DNA from: Symsagittifera roscoffensis | Taxonomy: Eukaryota > Xenacoelomorpha > Acoela > Convolutidae | Assembly: GCF_963678635.1 (NCBI RefSeq) | Contig: NC_087064.1 | Span: 11,824,819-11,888,818, forward strand | DNA length: 64,000 nt | Direction of reading: 5' to 3' | In this document: positions 53,601 through 64,000 of the stretch, one piece after another | Position numbering within the stretch: position 1 is the first letter of the stretch | Layout: each line of letters begins with the position of its first letter | Notes under the pieces: generated by a model | The model's input: only the letters and a program-made list of their open reading frames with translations | Told to the model about the DNA's origin: nothing | The model's database searches: none | Program-made: the position numbers and the translations under genes

Positions 53601-56600
53601 GTGTCCTCTCTGGTTCAATGTTTACTTGTAAAGGTTTTGCATTTGTATGAAGTTGGGCTTAGATCGGATCGGAGAAATTAATTCTTTCATTCTTGATGGT
53701 GGTAAAAACTTTTTCGACAGTTTTCGAACCACGTTTCTTCGAAAAAAACTGCGCATTTTTTATTCGACTTATCATTTTTAAAACTTGAATCCTGATTTTT
53801 TCTGCTGAAACTTCGGAATCTTATAAAAAATATGTTTACAAAAAATTTGACGTGCTAGCAATTTTTTATGAAGTTCTTATTTTGGTATGTTTTTTTGCCT
53901 CGCTAGTAATGTACATTGTTTTGCAGTTTTGTTTGTGTTCTAGGCCTAAATACTTGGTTGTGAATGCGGATGAGGGTGAGCCAGGGACATGTAAAGACAG
54001 AGAGATCATGAGACATGATCCCCACAAGTTGGTAGAAGGTTGTCTGGTGGCGGGTGTGTCGATGGGGGCCAGGGCAGCCTACATCTACATCAGGGGAGAG
54101 TTCTATGCTGAGGGAACCAACATGAACGTCGCAATCCAAGAGGTTTGCATGCTATTCTGATTTTAATATTTGAACTAAATTTGAAAAGTATTTAGCTAAT
54201 TGATTTCACCTTCGAATTTAGTTCCATATAATAAATATCTATATTTAGCGAATGATTCTGTTCGAATATCAAGTTAATTGACTTTTTTCCGTTTTTGCGA
54301 GAGTCTTAGAAGTTGTTCACGCTTTTTGTTCCGACGATTTGAAAAATGGAGAGTATCTTTATATTCGCGTGTGTTCTTTTTTCGTTGTTCTTTTTTCAAA
54401 ATCAGGTATCACAAATAATCATTTGATTAGTCGAGTTGTCTTACAGTCGGGTTCCGATCGACATTTAACAGATTTGAACAAGGTTTCTTAGCGTCGAGAA
54501 AAATCCGTTTTAGTTTTTGGATTTTGTTCTAATTTTGAGCGAATAAAGCAAGCAATCATGCATATTTATACTCAATTTAAGCCGTTTACAATAGATCAAC
54601 TGTGCATACTTTTAATTTTATTAAAGTAAATTTGTTTTTTTAATGTCATTTTGGGAATCAAAACTTTTACTATGATTGTCGAATATGCCTAAGCTCTAAT
54701 TTTTCGTTCAGATTCTTTTATCACACCATGCAGAAAAATGACACTAATTTGAAAAAACTGTGTGTTTTTTAAGACTCTGGTCGGAACATTCAGTGCTGCT
54801 TGTGCAGTAACCGGCCATCATTGTTCCTGTTTTGACTCTTGAGTTTTTAGGTTCAATACAAAAATTATTTATTAATCCAATTTTTTCAAATTGGGCTAGT
54901 TTTATCAAAAAATATCAATCATAAAAGGTTTATGAAATTCAAAGAGCTTAAAAGAGATAAATTCATTTCTTTAAACTGGAAACTTTTAAATTTAGTCTCC
55001 CTGATAGTGCCTGCTTTGTTTTTAGGCATACAAAGCTGGTCTGATTGGGAAGAATGCTTGTGGGTCTGGGTATGACTTTGATATCTACATGCACAGAGGG
55101 GCAGGGGCCTATATTTGTGGAGAGGAGACTGCCCTCATCGAGAGTCTAGAAGGGAAGCAAGGCAAGCCCCGTCTCAAGCCTCCTTTTCCCGCTGACATCG
55201 GACTGTTCGGATGTCCGACGACAGTGGCTAATGTGGAAACGGTCGCTGTCGCACCTGTAAGTCTATGCAGCATGCTGTGATTATGAAACGAGAATATAAG
55301 ACTAGCTTTGAAGAGTCAGATGACTGGAACACCTCTTTTACGCAATGTTTCCTGTATCGAACTTTTCGCAGCTCAGATAACCCACTTTATAAAATTGATT
55401 ATGAAATCATTGATTATGAAATCTCGTGTGGAAAATTCCCTTAGTGAAAATCAATAGTAATTTTAGCTATAATTTTTATACCTGGTCATGTACTTAATTG
55501 CAGGCTATCTGTCGACGTGGTGGAGACTGGTTTGCCGGATTTGGCCGGCCTCGAAATTCCGGCACGAAATTGTTCTGCATTTCGGGACACGTGAACGCTC
55601 CAGTCACAGTTGAGGAAGAGATGTCCATTCCCCTGAAGGAGCTAATTGAGAGACATGCAGGAGGTGTAGTGGGTGGATGGGACAATCTGCAGGCCATCAT
55701 ACCTGGAGGATCCTCTGTGCCTCTTCTTCCTAAGAGGTATAGTCGTTTAGATGCACAAAACATTCAACCCAGTTGACCATAAACACTTTGCTCAGCATTT
55801 ATTATGAATACTAGACGAGGAACCCAGTATACAAAATCTTACATACTGTTTACAACTGCGAAGCCATTGTTTACACTGGCGATTTTTTTTTGCTACAAAA
55901 GAAGCTATTTGCTTCAAAAAAAAAGCTTTTTGCTTCAAAAAAAAGCTATTTGCTTCAAAAAACAGTACAATGATAAAAACTCGATTTCAGAAAGTTTCTA
56001 TCTCAATATATCCAGCAATTTTTTGGAACGCATAATTTATACATAATTTGTCTTGATGCTTTCCAATTTATTACATGCAAAGTTAGTGTGGATTTCTTCA
56101 GTTTGTTATATTCCAAATTATTACATGCAAAATTAAGTCTATTTGGATTTGGTGTCACTTTGCTGCATCGCATTGCCAATTTATCAGCACATGTAGCTGC
56201 TTTATTTATGGCCATTATTAGGCGCAGATGGAACAGGGTGCGTCTTAAGCTCCTGATCGTTAACTTGTTGCGTTACAACTACGAATCCATTGCCGAAGAC
56301 CCTACTAGGCCAAAGAGTTGTCCAATCATTTCGCGTATCAAATCCAATGTTCGGGTTGTCAGGCCCGCTCTGTTGATCAGACATCTCGTAAACAGCTGTC
56401 CGTGCATCTTATTCCCTCTGTACCGGTAGCCATACATCTTCTGATTTGTGGTGGAATGCAAGCTTACGGAACTTTCATTTAAGGATCGAAGCAACAAAGT
56501 AATGAAGCTAGAAAGTAGGAGTCTATTCACTTATTCCGCCCAAAATGAAAACAAACAAAAATTTCAAATTAAACAGACTGCTCAGTTTCAACGTATTATT

Positions 56601-59600
56601 ACAAGAGTTTCACAAAGCAATTAAAGAAAGTATATGGTGCTGGCCAAAAGTCGGCAATTTCTCTGATGATTTGAGCAAATTGGTTGTGATTATTCACAAT
56701 TTTTCTCTCTCCACATAAATTCATATTGATAGATACGAGTCCATTTGTGATCTGGTTGTCCCAAACTGACGCTTATTTCTCATTTTTGCTTTTCGCTTCG
56801 ATAGAGTTCATGTGGCAGAAATAAAATGAGTCGACAAAATTTTGGCTATGATTTACCGTTTCATGTTGATACTCTTCATTAATGATACCACTATAAGCTG
56901 TCCATTCGTCTGATCAAATAAGCGTGCCCGAATAATATGGATAAGGATTGAGGCGGTGCGACCAGGAACATCATAAAGAGAACTTCCCTTAGTTTCTCGA
57001 CAATAACACCCAAGAACCCATTGTTCGGGGTAAACCCGGCCAATATTACTTTTTCGTCGCGAAAATAAACTATCATCAATTTCGACAATCCCCCCAATAA
57101 TTGTAGGTTGCTCTAAAAGAGCCATCGCACAAATTTCTCGCATATAAGTGTTTGAGTCGAGGGATGATTTTCCATTTATTTCGGGTTCTTTCGCAAAGTT
57201 TCTTATTTGAGAGTTCATAGGCCCAGGCATAGATGAAAAAATTATATCATCTAACGGTATGTTAGTGTTTTCCAAAAAAAGTGTTTTTTTTCGCCAACCA
57301 TGGACCTCATTACAATCGTTTTTTCGACATCGCCATCTAGAATCTTTCTCTGAAAGCTCTAGTTTCATTTCGTGTCCCTTCGAACAAATTCGAGGGTTGC
57401 TCAAGTTTTGTATTCTGCTGGAGCCATTCAACGGATTTTTTTTATCCGGGCAAAGTTTGATAAGTGATTTGAAATCAATTTGATTATTTGACCAAAGTTG
57501 TATATTTAAAAATTAATGACGTGCTGCTTAGTTTAGCGTGCTGCTTCATTTTGATAGCAAGAAATTGGCCAATCATATTCGAGCAGCACACCAACTGTTC
57601 GAGTTTTAATTCAAGTTGCTGAAATATTGATTCTGGGCGGAATAAGCAAAAAGAGTCGAACGTAGGGAGAGTGTTGTCTTCGCCCCTGCCTATCAAGCTG
57701 TGATGCATCTTTTTTTGCTTCGATAATTAGTCCTCGTCGAAATGTTCATTTTCGTGTTTCTAACTTTCTCTTTTCTCTTGTTTTTTTCCCAACCTGAGTC
57801 GCAAACGTTGCTGCGATGCAAATGTGTTCATTTCGAGAGTGTTCATTTTAATCCAGCTATTAAGTACAGTCAATGCTAAGGATATCAACACACTATTATA
57901 TTACAAATAGCACTTTAGATTCAAGGTATCATGGATCTGTAGCGTAGAAGTAGGGAAGGAGAACAGCAGCAAAATAAGAGGGTTCAAACCTGGGCAGGGT
58001 CGGATGTTTTCAATGAACTTTTTCGTATGCTAGTTAAAATGAGTCGGATCTATAATTTGTGGCATGTTAGTTGAAGTGTTTTCAAATTGACTGGTACTAC
58101 TAATGCGTCATAATTGGCTTGTGTCTTTTAGCAGTTATGTAGACTCATAATTGGCGTGCGTCACTTAAGAAATTTTGTTGGTTCAAAGTTTTTCTAATTC
58201 AGTTTTTCCCAGTTGCATTATCGGTCATATTTTTGCTTGTGTATGCGAAGTGCAACTTCGCCTCTGTGTTGAAATTTGTGAGCAGCATACTATCGTAGGT
58301 GTGTTTGGAATGTGTATGATTGGAAAGTAGCAATTTGTCAGATATTAAGCATACTCTTTGATTCGAAATATGAGCTTGCCACTAACATCTAAACATGTTG
58401 TCTTCAGTTGTATGTAAAGTTGTCAAATATTTTAGGTCCCATCCTTGCTTTGCAAACTTCGTAACTTTTGTAGTGGTCCTGCGGTTGTCCTTCCAAGAGC
58501 TGAGTTCATTGCATATTGAGTTGTTGCTTATCTTAGAAAGGTAATGTGATTCACGTGATTAGTTCTCTACAGATGCCGTTGATTTTGTCAGTTTCTGCTG
58601 CGATGACGGTGATGCTATCCTTGATAAAAGTGTTTCAAAGATTAATTGCTGTCCAAAAGTTCCCGAAAGGGTGAATTGTGAGATCCACTTTTCTGGCTAA
58701 TCAAAGATCATCCATAATATGCGAGTCAAAGAATCCTCAAAGGGGATCTCGCTGATGTGTTTTGTTTCTTACTGTTCCTAAAAGTTTGCTGTTTTTTTGC
58801 GATAATTAGCTGTCGATGAATCTGCGGTAATTCTGGAAAGCCACTGGTACTAAATGGAGGAGTGAATTGGCCATAACAAGCGTTGGATTTTGACTGGCTG
58901 GGTAGCTTGGTTGATGTTGAACTACGGGCTTCGATCGTCGTGCAATGTTGAATAATGAAGCTAATTCTGTTTTGATGGGCTATCTTTCACTGGATGTTCT
59001 TGCCCGAGGGAATTGCACCAGGGAGTTTTTGCCCATAGCGAGTTTCTTTGTTACTTCCAAAGACGATTCTTGGTAACGTCCTCAGTAACTGCTGGGTGAT
59101 AGTGTTATCCTTAGACTTGGCATGGGGCCGGGTAAGGTATTCCAGTTTCCTGGTGACTGTTGTGTGGGCTGATTGGTTGATGGTCGAGATCCGTTGTCGT
59201 CAGGACCAGCAAATTTAATCTGAGGCTGCAAAGTTGAGTATTAATTTTATCTGGTGTCACAAATCAGGCATACTAGAACTTTGAACCGTTCACGGCTTTT
59301 AGCACAATTTTTCTTTGCTAAAAGAACTTGTTCGTCTTTAAGAGCATCTTGAAGGTTTTTGTATCAATTATCTTGCCCTAAAGTAATTTCCAAGTAAAAT
59401 GGCAACAACAGTGTGTGAGTAAACTACGCTGAAATGTAAATCTGAAGTGCTTTTACATCGAAATAATTTAAATTTAATAACCGGCGTCCAACGAGCAATT
59501 TGCACTGGCAGAAATAGCACTGCGATCAATTAATTGTTTACCCATTATACGATTAACTTTTTAAAGGTCCTGGTTGGCGTGTCGATGTCGTGAAAGTTCT

Positions 59601-60656
59601 CGGTGTCTATCACTCGAGTCGTGGCTCACCTGCTGTGGCTGCGTGGGTGGTAATTGATCGCATTCGAATGCCAACTGTCTTATCCAATCGTTAGGGGCGA
59701 TCAGGTTAGGCTGGTCGATGTTTTGGGTGATGTGTTACGTCGATTGAATTTGCTGCTGGTGCTGCAGTTTGCTGCCGGCAAATAGAACGTAAATTGTTGC
59801 GTTCAAGTCGTCTTTGGATCCAAGCGTTCGAAAGTTTTCAATAGTTTTGCTGATGAATGTCGTGAATTACGATGAGTTGATGGCTGCTTGAAGTTCTGGA
59901 GTCCACTAACGAAGGCGTGTCCGGTCCTCCATGTCGTCGTCGTGTTTTGATGACAGCCATGTGTTTTGATTACAGCCGGGTCAAGGGGGTAGAGCTGAGG
60001 TGTGTTTTTTGGTGGTTTAGTTGAATTCCATTTAGAAAACGAACCGTGTAGATTGATCACTCTATTCTTTTCTATATTAGACGATGGTTTTACCTTTTCT
60101 TAGAATTTGATTGTTTGATTTGTTTGGTTGCACATGGATTTCAATGTTTCCTTGATTTTCTTTTTTAAGTTTCTCTGATTCCAATTAATTAGGCGGATTA
60201 TTTATGTAAACTGCTTGATTCGAAGTCAATTTTTGCGATTGGCACGTTAGAATTTTGCGATTCGCCGTTTTTTATGCGTCGATAACTTTATTGTCTTTTC
60301 AAATAGCTTTTGATCGATAGTTATACGAGAGTTTGTGCAAAATTCAAGCTAATTTGGCTCAAGCACTTTCATTTTTGTAATCTTGTACATGCCTTAAACA
60401 AAATTCCTGGTCATTTTCTATCCGTCGACAAAAAGCTGTTTTTTCACGCTTTAATTGCTTCTCTGTTGTTTGGGTTTGTGTAGCATCTGTGATGACGTCA
60501 TGATGGACTTCGATGCCCTTGTGGATGTGCAGAGTGGTCTGGGCACTGCGGCCATCATTGTGATCAATAAACAGTACGACATTGTGCAGGCCATCGCCAG
60601 ACTAATCACTTTCTACAAACACGAGAGCTGCGGACAGTGCACCCCCTGCAGAGAAG
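47626..60656 (+). CDS. NDUFV1: NADH dehydrogenase (ubiquinone) flavoprotein 1, mitochondrial complex I 51-kDa subunit (3' end outside window)
   Basis: Exons: 47626-47811, 49000-49089, 51172-51320, 53944-54142, 55026-55256, 55504-55736, 60484-60656; all GT-AG with matching phases (420 codons so far). The subunit binds NADH, FMN and the N3 4Fe-4S cluster, and starts electron entry into complex I in the mitochondrial matrix. Exon 1 encodes a Ser/Arg/Ala-rich, acid-poor presequence. The mature part is strongly conserved: TNLYGRHDW, the FMN/NADH loop [111 protein letters not shown], and the cluster site [12 protein letters not shown] (three Cys ligands). The C-terminal exon(s) with the fourth Cys ligand are not found before 64000 and must lie to the right. 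Introns of 1.2-4.7 kb are full of repeats. Confidence 0.97.
50241..50303. repeat. Near-perfect 29-bp-stem hairpin in NDUFV1 intron 2
   Basis: The arms 50241-50269 and 50275-50303 are reverse complements with one mismatch, separated by the 5-base loop GGGTA. The arm contains AAGTCTAGTACCCGATTGC. The right arm is also the start of the dispersed repeat at 50275-51113, whose other copies lack the left arm, so the hairpin arose from two head-to-head repeat ends. Confidence 0.85.
50275..51113 (+). repeat. Dispersed repeat copy in NDUFV1 intron 2
   Basis: It is homologous to 34590-35510 along most of its length and ends in GAGCTTCGCCTGTGTTG. It contains a tRNA-like stretch (50395-50470) followed by a T-run. 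It ends about 60 bases upstream of NDUFV1 exon 3. No coding capacity is seen. Confidence 0.5.
56519..57657 (-). mobile_element. Decayed Merlin (IS1016-like) DNA transposon in NDUFV1 intron 6
   Basis: The element is 1,139 bp. Its ends form imperfect inverted repeats of about 28 bp sharing CTTATTCCGCCCA (left starts GAGTCTATTCA; right, reversed, starts GACTCTTTTTG). It is flanked by an 8-bp target duplication with one mismatch, GAAAGTAG at 56511-56518 and GAACGTAG at 57658-57665. It encodes a Merlin-type transposase on the minus strand. Merlin elements make 8-9-bp duplications, which fits. Confidence 0.85.
56640..57431 (-). pseudogene. Merlin transposase remnant (IS1595/ISXO2-like DDE)
   Basis: The longest frame, 56853-57431 (192 residues), has an N-terminal Cys-rich finger (CSKGHEM...CRKNDC) and the first catalytic region [15 protein letters not shown], followed by WVLGCY and [12 protein letters not shown]. 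The frame breaks near 56912. The expected second catalytic region ([10 protein letters not shown]) and the following [10 protein letters not shown]...FVDS and NSIE motifs lie in another frame. At least one further frame change occurs near 56800, before the C-terminal FWPAP end. The transposase is therefore non-functional. Confidence 0.85.
57778..58271 (+). repeat. Dispersed repeat copy with terminal GCGAAG hairpin
   Basis: This partner copy of 37679-38459 has the same start (CCAACCTGAGTCGCAAACG) and a nearly identical final 60 bases ending TGCGAAGTGCAACTTCGCCT then CTGTGTTG. It carries a B-box-like GAGGGTTCAAACCTGGG near 57990. It begins about 110 bases beyond the Merlin element. Confidence 0.6.
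58400..60060 (-). pseudogene. GC-richer, decayed coding-like patch
   Basis: Base composition is visibly less AT-rich than the neighbouring introns. On the minus strand, stretches read like protein in shifting frames interrupted by stops: for example 59570-59720 gives Gln/Pro/His-rich sequence ([20 protein letters not shown]) and 59740-59830 gives [17 protein letters not shown]. It may be a dead retroelement gag or a processed gene relic, but I recognise no family. It lies inside NDUFV1 intron 6. Confidence 0.3.
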
Positions 60657-62551
60657 GTCAGTAATGCACACGACAACAAAAAGTAAAATTTCAGTTAAAC
60701 AGAAAGGCGAAGAATTGTTGAGTTCTCGCTGAGCATAGATAATCTTACCTGGAAAGGGCGAGTTTAGAGGCGGTTAAGTGTCAATGATTGCATTGAAGGC
60801 ACTTATAAAAGCCGTCTTGATGTCAAATTGGATAGTTCTTGTCTTGACTTTAATTTAAATTCATTTGTTGATAGCATGGTAAATGAATGCTCAAAGATTG
60901 TCAAAATTTTTTGCTCGAAATCCAAAAGTAGAACTCGCATAGCATAACCCTTCGCTATCGCTTTTTCCCACTTTATGCAAGCGGCCGTAGCCAGAAGCGG
61001 AGAATTGAACCATCTGTTTTTCAGTAGCGAATTTAGGCTGGCGTCGTCCCTCTTATGTATTTCACCCTCTGACCATATATAGTTTTTTTTTTATAAAACC
61101 CAAAAGTTTGAGGCGCGCGCAAAAACAATAGGCAATTTTTTTGGTCTAAATCTTTCAACAAAGGCTCAAAAACGCCACTTTGGTCTGTTTTCAAGAATTT
61201 GCTTAGTGCAGAACATTTTTTCACATTAGAGTTTTAAATGTCACTGAAGGAAGATTAGACACTTATTTATTTGTGTGAGTTTGGAAGAATTTTTTATTAA
61301 AAAGTCAATGAACATAGTGAAGACTCATATGTATAGGTTTTTATGTATTCTTGATTTTCTTAATTCATGAAAAGTATTCAAATTTGATGATGCTCGAATT
61401 TGGTTTTTCGCGGTTTGACTTTTGATTATTTTGTCGTTCAGTTCAATTCCAGGTGATTAATGATGATTTTTCTAATGTTTTTTAAGGAAAATATCTTTGA
61501 ATGCCCTTATAACTACAGAAGCGATTCCTGCATAATAATGCAGGTTCGATATCTCATAACTCCGCGTCTTTGAACCCCCTATTTCTTAACTCCATCGCTT
61601 TAACCCCTAAAATAGATAACCCCAACACAATTAAACCCATTTTTAATGATATTTGTTTAAATTGAAGTAAAATATACTTGGAAGTGATTCGGAACCATAG
61701 TGTCGGTAAACATCAAAGCTTTCATTAATAATTTTTGCGAAACAAAACGAGATAACATGCGCGCTGTTGAATGCCGTCTAGATCTGAATAAATTTGATCT
61801 TGCCGAGTCTAGACTTTTATATGAAATTGAAAACTATTCCGACCGACAAGATTCACGTTAGTGTCCGAAAAAGTTCAAATTTTTCCGAACTCGAGATTGA
61901 TCTTGAATATATTTCTGTCAATAATAAAACAATTGATACAAAAAATTTAAGTTCAGTTATGATAAAAAAATTTTTAAAATTCTATAAAATTTTAAAATAA
62001 AAATTTACATGAAATATCGAATGCTTTCTGGTGAAGACCAAAAAGTTAATCTATTGTAAGCTTTATTCAAACACCAATCATTTTAATTTAAAATTTATAT
62101 AATTTTTTAACCATTCTTTTCATTTTTGTCTTTTTTTTTGAATTGTTGGCCTACAACGCAATGTCCGTCCAAAGGATTTGCCAACCTCTAATCCAAAAGC
62201 TGTCCCATCCTATAATCACGCGTTATTTAACCCACTGTTTTATAACCCCGTAACAAATGAACCCCATAACAATTTAATCCCCATTGATACCGGTAGTTTG
62301 TTTCATATCAACTCCTATTTACCATTGCAGTATATCAAGTAAACCGGGTCCTAAACGAAAAAGTGCAGCATTTTATACTTAATTACGAAAAAAATGATTT
62401 GCATTTTTCTCACGCTATGGCGAACTTCAGCTAGAGATTTTTTCTTCAGATATATTTTTGAATTAAAACTTAATTTGTCAAGATTTTTTGAGAAAAATCT
62501 CCGGATACGTAAAAAAAACACAAATGTCTTGAGTCGTGTTTGAAAATTTCT
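60657..62551. other. NDUFV1 intron 7 with repeat-derived sequence
   Basis: AT-rich intron. Two segments (61582-61652 and 62222-62285) are imperfect direct repeats rich in AACCCC/TTAACCC phrases and flank about 570 bp that includes a 68-residue chance-like frame. They may be the ends of an unrecognised non-autonomous element. No exon resembling the NDUFV1 C-terminus was seen. Confidence 0.4.
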
Positions 62552-63811
62552 TCTCTAGCAGTTCAATCTCGGAGCGATTGCTCCTTAGGCGTGACGCTAA
62601 TTCAATAATATATACATAATAAAAGAACCCATCTCTAGCATAAATTTTTGCACTTCTCGTTAAGGACCAAGTACTTTTTTGTAAATTGGGGTACACATGT
62701 AGGTGTTATAGAAATTGTTTTTTTTGAACGGAAGTTTCTTTTTGCTTTGCAAGTTTCGAATGAATTATTTTCTATATGCTGGGATGCGGTCAACTAAAAT
62801 TTGATTGTAGTTTAATGCCAGCTATCTACAGCGTATGTTCTGGATAATGCAGCATCTCGGTGATTCCATAGTGAAGAAGGGAATAAGATATCTCGATTTG
62901 GTACAAGACTCGATTTTCCTCGACTGTTTTATCGTTTGAGTTTTCGATTTCTTCTTTTTCAAAAGCAAACTAGGGTTACAGTTCATTTTCAAATAATCGA
63001 AAGTTTTTGAATAGTTCGGGTTTTTCAAACTTCTTGGCTGCTGGGGCGACTGCTAAATCTTTTCTCGCTGCTGGTGCGTGCGTTGTGCAGTTCGAGTTTA
63101 TTTAGAACTAGTTGAGTGACAATGGCGTCTGTTATTGGCATCTTTGTGGTGGCAACTGCGACGGTTGGGTTATTACTAGTGCTCAGATCCTTGATTTTTT
63201 TTTTCAAAATTAGTCTAGTATCAGGTTTTTCCGTAAAAACTACATGTTTATGTTCACCCCTCGTTTCAAACACGCACTCAATTTATGAGCACGGGCTCAG
63301 GTGCTTATGCATTTTTTGCGTTCAATTCAAATTCATTTGCTTAAATCATGGGCAGATGAGTAACCTTAGCAGAAATCATCTCCAATAACTTAAGTGGAAA
63401 TGGTGCGAAAAAACGTAATTGATCCCTATTTTTGAAGGTGGATTTTGATTTTAAGATTTACCAGATTTTAATCTTATTCCCTTCTTCACTATGGAATCAC
63501 CGAGATGCTGCATCATCCAGAACAACAAACGCTGTAGATAGCTGGCATTAAACTACAGTCAAATTTTACTGGACCGCATCCCAGCATATAGAAAACAATT
63601 CATTCAAAACTTGCAAAGCAAAAAGACACCGTTCAAAAAAAACAATTTCTATAACACCTCCTACATGTGTACCCCAATTTACAAAAAAGTACTTGGTCCT
63701 TAACGAGAAGTGCAAAAATTTATGCTAGAGATGGGTTCTTTTGTTATGTATATATCATTGAATTAGCGTCCCGCCTAAGGAGCAATCGCTCCGAGGTTGA
63801 ACTGCTAGAGA
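62552..63811. mobile_element. Foldback element with arms of about 340 bp
   Basis: The arms 62552-62889 and 63471-63811 are reverse complements along their length with scattered mismatches and small indels. Both outer ends read TCTCTAGCAGTTCAA (left, and right reversed), and the inner ends read GAAGAAGGGAATAAGAT. The loop of about 580 bp has no convincing gene. I could not define a target duplication. It is probably a non-autonomous DNA transposon of foldback type. Confidence 0.8.
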
Positions 63812-64000
63812 TTTATATTCAGAAATTGGTGGCAATCTGAAATTGTTCAACGAGCTATAAAATCATATGTTTTTTTTTTGAAATTCGAAAGTTGATTTTG
63901 TTGTTTCAAAAAACAGAGTATGATTTGTTGTTTCATTGCGTTCATTGACTCTTTTCCAACTTTTGATTAGTTTTCAGTATAGCTTTTGACATCAGAAAAA

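Noticed and set aside
63116-63388. 90-codon plus-strand frame in the foldback loop
   Set aside because: Hydrophobic chance frame in AT-rich DNA with no domain and no fit to NDUFV1.

Overview
The window is from a metazoan nuclear genome, most likely an invertebrate. Two multi-exon genes with GT-AG introns of 0.1 to 6.4 kb encode clear animal orthologs (WDR20 and NDUFV1). The introns are AT-rich, T-rich on the coding strand and full of repeats. AGA and AGG read as Arg at conserved positions, so the standard code applies. I cannot name the phylum.

Region 1 (1-27944) is a nest of very large Ty3/gypsy-type LTR retrotransposons. Positions 2-9064 (+) are the 3' part of an older copy: a 7.7-kb open frame (here called ORF2, running off the left edge) that starts with an SGNH/GDSL-hydrolase-like domain and contains a second, degenerate SGNH-like domain, then a 3' UTR and a 903-bp 3' LTR. 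Positions 9113-9718 are a more diverged LTR-like relic. Positions 9990-27944 (-) are a young copy bounded by two 887-bp LTRs that I found identical base for base. On its minus strand it runs: 5' LTR, a 2.4-kb leader with about 36 copies of a 14-bp tandem repeat, a single fused gag-protease-RT-RNase H-integrase frame with a macro-domain-like C-terminus, then a 5'-truncated ORF2 and the 3' LTR. The two copies lie tail to tail and form a roughly 5.8-kb imperfect inverted repeat.

Region 2 (28048-44546, +) is a WDR20-like WD40 gene. A 16-exon model keeps frame throughout and gives about 813 residues. Its ATG lies only 103 bp beyond the 5' LTR of the young element, which points the other way. Introns carry an hAT-type MITE, tRNA-derived SINE-like relics, a tandem duplication and a dispersed repeat ending in a GCGAAG hairpin.

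Region 3 (47626-60656 and beyond the right edge, +) is NDUFV1, the 51-kDa FMN/NADH-binding subunit of mitochondrial complex I. Seven exons are visible and the last roughly 45-60 codons lie outside the window. Its introns hold a decayed Merlin DNA transposon with TIRs and an 8-bp target duplication, a near-perfect 29-bp-stem hairpin, a decayed coding-like patch and a foldback element with arms of about 340 bp.

The most novel item is the retrotransposon family: a gypsy-like element carrying a macro-like domain after integrase and an extra giant ORF with two SGNH-like domains.
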